In this document: one piece after another, positions 9,510 to 12,216 of the stretch
How the letters are laid out: the number at the start of each line of letters is the position of its first letter
Numbering within the stretch: position 1 is the first letter of the stretch
Assembly: GCA_023421735.1 (NCBI GenBank)
Contig: JAEZSP010000065.1
Span: forward strand, 1-12,216
DNA length: 12,216 bases
DNA from: Bacillota bacterium
Lineage (GTDB): Bacteria; Bacillota_A; Clostridia; Christensenellales; Aristaeellaceae
Direction of reading: 5' to 3'
Notes under the pieces: model-generated
Told to the model about the DNA's origin: nothing
The model's database searches: none
The model's input: the letters and a program-made list of their open reading frames with translations, nothing else
Translations under genes and position numbers: made by a program

Positions 9510-9986
9510 ATGAGCAGGAATAAAAAGGACGGCACATCCTTTCGGATCAGTTTTGCGCGCAACGCCTCCTTGCCGCTGATTCTGGGTGTGCTTTCCCCGG
9601 TCTATGTGGTGTCATTTTTGCAAATGGGCGCACCGATGTTCTTTGTCGTGATTGCGGGCGTGATTGCGGCGGGGAATTTTCTGCGCATGGCCGGGTTAGC
9701 TTATTCGTTTCTCAGTATCAATCCCCGCGCGGCATACGATTTCACGCAATCGCGCGTCGCACTAATGCGGGACGGGCGGGTCGTCAAGGAATTAAGCTTC
9801 GAAGATGGGGTCAAAATTGATAAGCATGAGGATTTTTTCCGGCCGGTGGTTTTCTTTTCCCGGATCGAGATTCCCAAAGGCGCGCGGGTGCGCGAGTGGG
9901 CGGATCGCCCGGAGGTGATCGCAGTCCCCTATCATCCTTGGAATCAAATGATTCACTACTATTATAAACAGGCAAAGAGGATCTAG
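9510..9986 (+). CDS. Two-helix membrane protein of unknown function (158 aa)
   Basis: I cannot assign this to a named family. A basic N-terminus (MSRNKKDGTSFR) is followed by two hydrophobic segments (about 19-39 and 42-66), then a soluble region of about 90 residues. That region starts AYDFTQSRVALMRDGRVVKELSF, an alternating pattern that reminds me of the first strands of bacterial PH-like domains found after paired helices, but this is only a resemblance. The C-terminus ends with NQMIHYYYKQAKRI. The start at 9510 is the first reasonable ATG, with a weak GAAGCGG ribosome binding site. The gene follows the 62-aa membrane protein by 15 nt, and its TAG stop is 1 nt before the next ATG, so it is clearly in an operon with both. 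Confidence 0.85.
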   Translation: MSRNKKDGTSFRISFARNASLPLILGVLSPVYVVSFLQMGAPMFFVVIAGVIAAGNFLRMAGLAYSFLSINPRAAYDFTQSRVALMRDGRVVKELSFEDGVKIDKHEDFFRPVVFFSRIEIPKGARVREWADRPEVIAVPYHPWNQMIHYYYKQAKRI

Positions 9987-9987
9987 C

Positions 9988-10554
9988 ATGATTTATGACG
10001 TGACCAAGTCACTCGACGTAGGGATGGCGGTATTCCCGGGCGATTTACCGTTCGCCCGCGAAACGACGCATGTGGTCGAGAAGAACGGCTATCAACTATC
10101 TCATTTCCGGATGAGCGCGCATTGCGGCACACACATGGATTCCCCGGCCCACTTTCTCGCGGACGGGGCGACGATCGAGCATGCGCCGCTCGACCTGCTC
10201 ATGGGGCAGACGCTCGTCGTGACCGTCGAGACGGGCGAGGAACTGAAAAGCGTGCCCGCGGGTACGACGCGGCTGTTTATGCGCGCGGCGTTTTCGGGGC
10301 TAACGCGCGAAATGGCCGAGATGCTCCTCGAAAAGGGCGTGCGGCTTCTGGGCACCACCAAGATGAGCGTGGCGGTTCCGGGCGCGGAGGCCGCGGCACA
10401 CGTGCCGCTTCTCTCCGGCGGTTGCTGGATCGTGGAAAATCTCGAACTTGCGGGCGTTGCGGACGGCACTTATGACTGCGTCGTCATGCCCCTGAAACTT
10501 GTGCATGTGGAGGGCGCGCCTGTGCGCGCATTGCTGATTGATCAAAACGCTTAG
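9988..10554 (+). CDS. Cyclase/kynurenine formamidase-family metal-dependent hydrolase
   Basis: This 188-aa protein belongs to the cyclase family (PF04199), which includes bacterial kynurenine formamidase (KynB) and other metal-dependent amide or ester hydrolases. The signature HCGTHMDSPAHF (45-56) supplies His45, His49, Asp51 and His55. His138 in HVPLL and Glu150 in VENLE have the same 12-residue spacing as the His160/Glu172 pair of KynB, as I recall it. The active site therefore looks intact. Two differences are seen: the usual GxDxxS block reads GTTKMS (122-127), with Thr at the usual Asp position, and the protein is somewhat short for the family (typically a little over 200 aa). No tryptophan-degradation genes are nearby, so kynurenine is only one possible substrate. 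The start has AGAGGA 6 nt upstream. Confidence 0.9.
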   Translation: MIYDVTKSLDVGMAVFPGDLPFARETTHVVEKNGYQLSHFRMSAHCGTHMDSPAHFLADGATIEHAPLDLLMGQTLVVTVETGEELKSVPAGTTRLFMRAAFSGLTREMAEMLLEKGVRLLGTTKMSVAVPGAEAAAHVPLLSGGCWIVENLELAGVADGTYDCVVMPLKLVHVEGAPVRALLIDQNA

Positions 10555-11191
10555 CGCCGCGTTCGGCGCGCTTGCACTCATGATTTCCGTGACGCTCACC
10601 GTGGTACTCGTGGGCGCGACAAGCATCAATCTGTATTTCAATATCCAGAACAGCGTCGGAAGTCTGGATGCCGGGATCGAAGGAACGCGGCTTGCCGATC
10701 AGGCGATCATCGATTACCTGACGGGCGTCAGTACCGCCGACGGGCTTGCCGGCTATTTCAACGAACGCGAGATCGCGCACATGGCGGACGTATACCGCCT
10801 GTTTCGCGATATGCGCGTGCTCCGCGTGGTTGCGGCGCTGTCGGGACTTCTCCTGATCGGAGGGGCAGCCCTGAAAAACCGGGATTGGATGCGTACATTT
10901 CGAAAGGGCGGCATTCTCGGGTTCGCGCTCTTTTTGTTGCCCGTCCTCGCGATCGCCATCTGGGCGAACATCGACTTTTACATTGCGTTCCGGGCGATGC
11001 ACAGGCTGCTGTTTCGCAACATGCTGTGGATCCTGAGCCCGGAAACCGACCTCATGATCCGGATTTACCCGCAGGCATTCTTTGAACAGATTGCGCTGCG
11101 GCTGGCGCTTTTCAGCGCGCTTTTTGCGCCGATTCCGCCGCTTCTCATGATCGTGGCGCCGTTCTTCGGACGAAAATATTTACGAAGGTGA
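10538..11191 (+). CDS. DUF1461 / TIGR01906-family integral membrane protein
   Basis: This 217-aa protein has four predicted membrane helices (about 8-30, 95-112, 124-145 and 186-208) and a long outward loop after the first. The loop holds the family signature YFNEREIAHMADVYRLF (73-89), and FRNMLWILSPETDLMIRIYP (159-178) matches the conserved block before the last helix. Function is unknown. An in-frame TGA at 10535-10537 limits the start: the first possible codon is TTG 10538, overlapping the cyclase gene by 17 nt, and the next reasonable one is ATG 10580, which would cut into the first helix. Neither has a good ribosome binding site, so translation is probably coupled to the gene before it. 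It ends 4 nt before tsaD. Confidence 0.88.
   Translation: MIKTLSAAFGALALMISVTLTVVLVGATSINLYFNIQNSVGSLDAGIEGTRLADQAIIDYLTGVSTADGLAGYFNEREIAHMADVYRLFRDMRVLRVVAALSGLLLIGGAALKNRDWMRTFRKGGILGFALFLLPVLAIAIWANIDFYIAFRAMHRLLFRNMLWILSPETDLMIRIYPQAFFEQIALRLALFSALFAPIPPLLMIVAPFFGRKYLRR
11184..11188 (+). promoter_or_regulatory. Ribosome binding site supporting the TTG start of tsaD
   Basis: GAAGG (11184-11188, within GAAGGTGATT, close to the full anti-Shine-Dalgarno complement) lies 7 nt before TTG 11196 and inside the last codons of the DUF1461 gene. The internal GTG codons at 11217 and 11256 lack such a site. Confidence 0.7.
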
Positions 11192-11195
11192 TTGT

Positions 11196-12216
11196 TTGAC
11201 CCGCTATGAGGCGCTTGTGCGCGAAAAAACCGAACAGATCCGGTGCGCGGATCGCGTGAACATATTGGCTGTGGAGTCTTCCTGTGACGAGACGGCGATG
11301 GCGATCGTTGAAAACGGACGCATTGCGCGTTCGAGCGTGATTGCTTCGCAGATCGACACCCACGCGCTTTACGGCGGCGTTGTGCCGGAGATCGCCTCGC
11401 GCATGCACGTCGAGGCGCTCGATCCACTGCTCGACGAGGCGTTTGCGCGCGCGGAAATGACCATGGACGACATCGATTGCGTGGCGGTGACCTGCGGGCC
11501 CGGGCTCGTGGGCGCGCTCCTGACGGGCGTTTCGTGGGCGAAGGCGTTTGCCTATGCCCGGGATTTGCCCATCGTCGCGGTGAACCACATCGAGGGGCAC
11601 GTTTCGGCAAATTACGTGGCACATCCCGACCTCACGCCGCCGTTTCTTTCGCTGGTCGCGTCGGGCGGACACAGTCACATCGTCAAGATATTGGATTACG
11701 GCGTCTATGAGACGATCGGCGCCACGACCGACGACGCGGCGGGCGAGGCGTTTGACAAGGTGGCGCGCGTTTTGCAAATCCCCTATCCCGGCGGGCCGCT
11801 CCTCGACAAGCTGGCGGAGGATGGGGACGACACCGCCTATCAGTTCCCGCGTCCGCACACCGCAGGCCCCTATGATTTTTCGTTCTCGGGGCTCAAGACG
11901 GCGGTCATCAACGCGGCGCACACGCTGCGCGCGCGCGGCGAGGAAATCCGGCAGGCGGATTTTGCCGCGTCGTTTCGGCGCGCGGCGGTCGATTCCCTGG
12001 TTGAAAAATCCGTGCGCGCGGCAGTGGATTTCGGGATTAAGAAGCTCGCGATTTCGGGCGGCGTGGCGGCGAACAGCCTTCTGCGCCGCGAAATTGCAGA
12101 AAAGGGCGCGGCGGCGGGGCTGACGGTCTATGTGCCGCCCAAAAGCCTTTGCACCGACAATGCGGTCATGATCGGCGCGGCGGCGTACTATGATGTTTTA
12201 CGGCGCGGCGCGGCGG
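11196..12216 (+). CDS. tsaD: tRNA N6-adenosine threonylcarbamoyltransferase TsaD (partial, 3' end outside the window)
   Basis: TsaD transfers the threonylcarbamoyl group to A37 of tRNAs that read ANN codons, working with TsaB and TsaE in the cytoplasm. About 340 codons are present and the frame is open to the window end; only a few residues are likely missing. Conserved elements are ILAVESSCDET near the start, the metal ligands His131 and His135 in NHIEGH, SGGHSHIV, GEAFDKVAR, YPGGP, SGLKTAV, SGGVAANSLLR and the last metal ligand Asp321 in CTDNAVMIG. The start is TTG 11196, giving a 20-residue extension before the usual first strand, such as I recall in other clostridial TsaD proteins. GTG 11256 would give the classical short N-terminus but lacks a ribosome binding site. 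It lies 4 nt after the DUF1461 gene. tsaB and tsaE are not in the window. Confidence 0.96.
   Translation, partial: MTRYEALVREKTEQIRCADRVNILAVESSCDETAMAIVENGRIARSSVIASQIDTHALYGGVVPEIASRMHVEALDPLLDEAFARAEMTMDDIDCVAVTCGPGLVGALLTGVSWAKAFAYARDLPIVAVNHIEGHVSANYVAHPDLTPPFLSLVASGGHSHIVKILDYGVYETIGATTDDAAGEAFDKVARVLQIPYPGGPLLDKLAEDGDDTAYQFPRPHTAGPYDFSFSGLKTAVINAAHTLRARGEEIRQADFAASFRRAAVDSLVEKSVRAAVDFGIKKLAISGGVAANSLLRREIAEKGAAAGLTVYVPPKSLCTDNAVMIGAAAYYDVLRRGAA

Noticed and set aside
10554..10569. Small palindrome GCGCCG/CGGCGC at the start of the DUF1461 gene
   Set aside because: It lies mostly in coding sequence, has only 6 bp and is expected in GC-rich DNA.

Overview
The window is a GC-rich chromosomal segment of a bacterium, and every gene in it lies on the + strand. 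Shine-Dalgarno sites are strong, TTG starts are frequent, and the gene content is that of a Gram-positive of the class Clostridia: tuf end, moxR/DUF58/transglutaminase operon, secA next to prfB, and tsaD with a short N-terminal extension. I infer an uncultured-type, high-GC Clostridia lineage (Bacillota). The sequence alone does not allow a genus.

Layout. Positions 1-76 hold the last codons of tuf (EF-Tu), followed by a textbook Rho-independent terminator at 168-207. A sigma-A-type promoter (362-390) then drives a tightly packed three-gene operon (466-4905): a MoxR-family AAA+ ATPase, a DUF58 protein overlapping it by 4 nt, and a large TgpA-like membrane transglutaminase. This trio is a common bacterial cassette in which the ATPase and the DUF58 protein are thought to assist a membrane-bound or envelope-facing partner. 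Positions 4906-5129 contain a bulged hairpin and a near-consensus extended -10 promoter for secA (5130-7859), the motor ATPase of the Sec translocon.

Between secA and prfB is a 290-nt stretch with two copies of a GC-rich, hairpin-forming repeat in inverted orientation. prfB (release factor 2) starts at a TTG at 8150. With that start it is collinear with E. coli RF2 and carries no programmed frameshift. Downstream, with short gaps or overlaps, come a 62-aa membrane peptide, a 158-aa two-helix membrane protein, a metal-dependent cyclase/formamidase-family enzyme, a DUF1461 (TIGR01906) membrane protein, and tsaD, which is cut by the window end.

Overall this is mostly housekeeping sequence: translation (tuf, prfB, tsaD), protein export (secA) and an envelope cassette. 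I see no mobile element, CRISPR array, defence system, tRNA or rRNA. The parts worth a second look are the inverted repeat pair before prfB, a hairpin design shared by two intergenic regions, the frameshift-free prfB with its non-ATG start, an unusual substitution in a conserved SecA motif, and two unrecognised small membrane proteins. I did not find a convincing new system.
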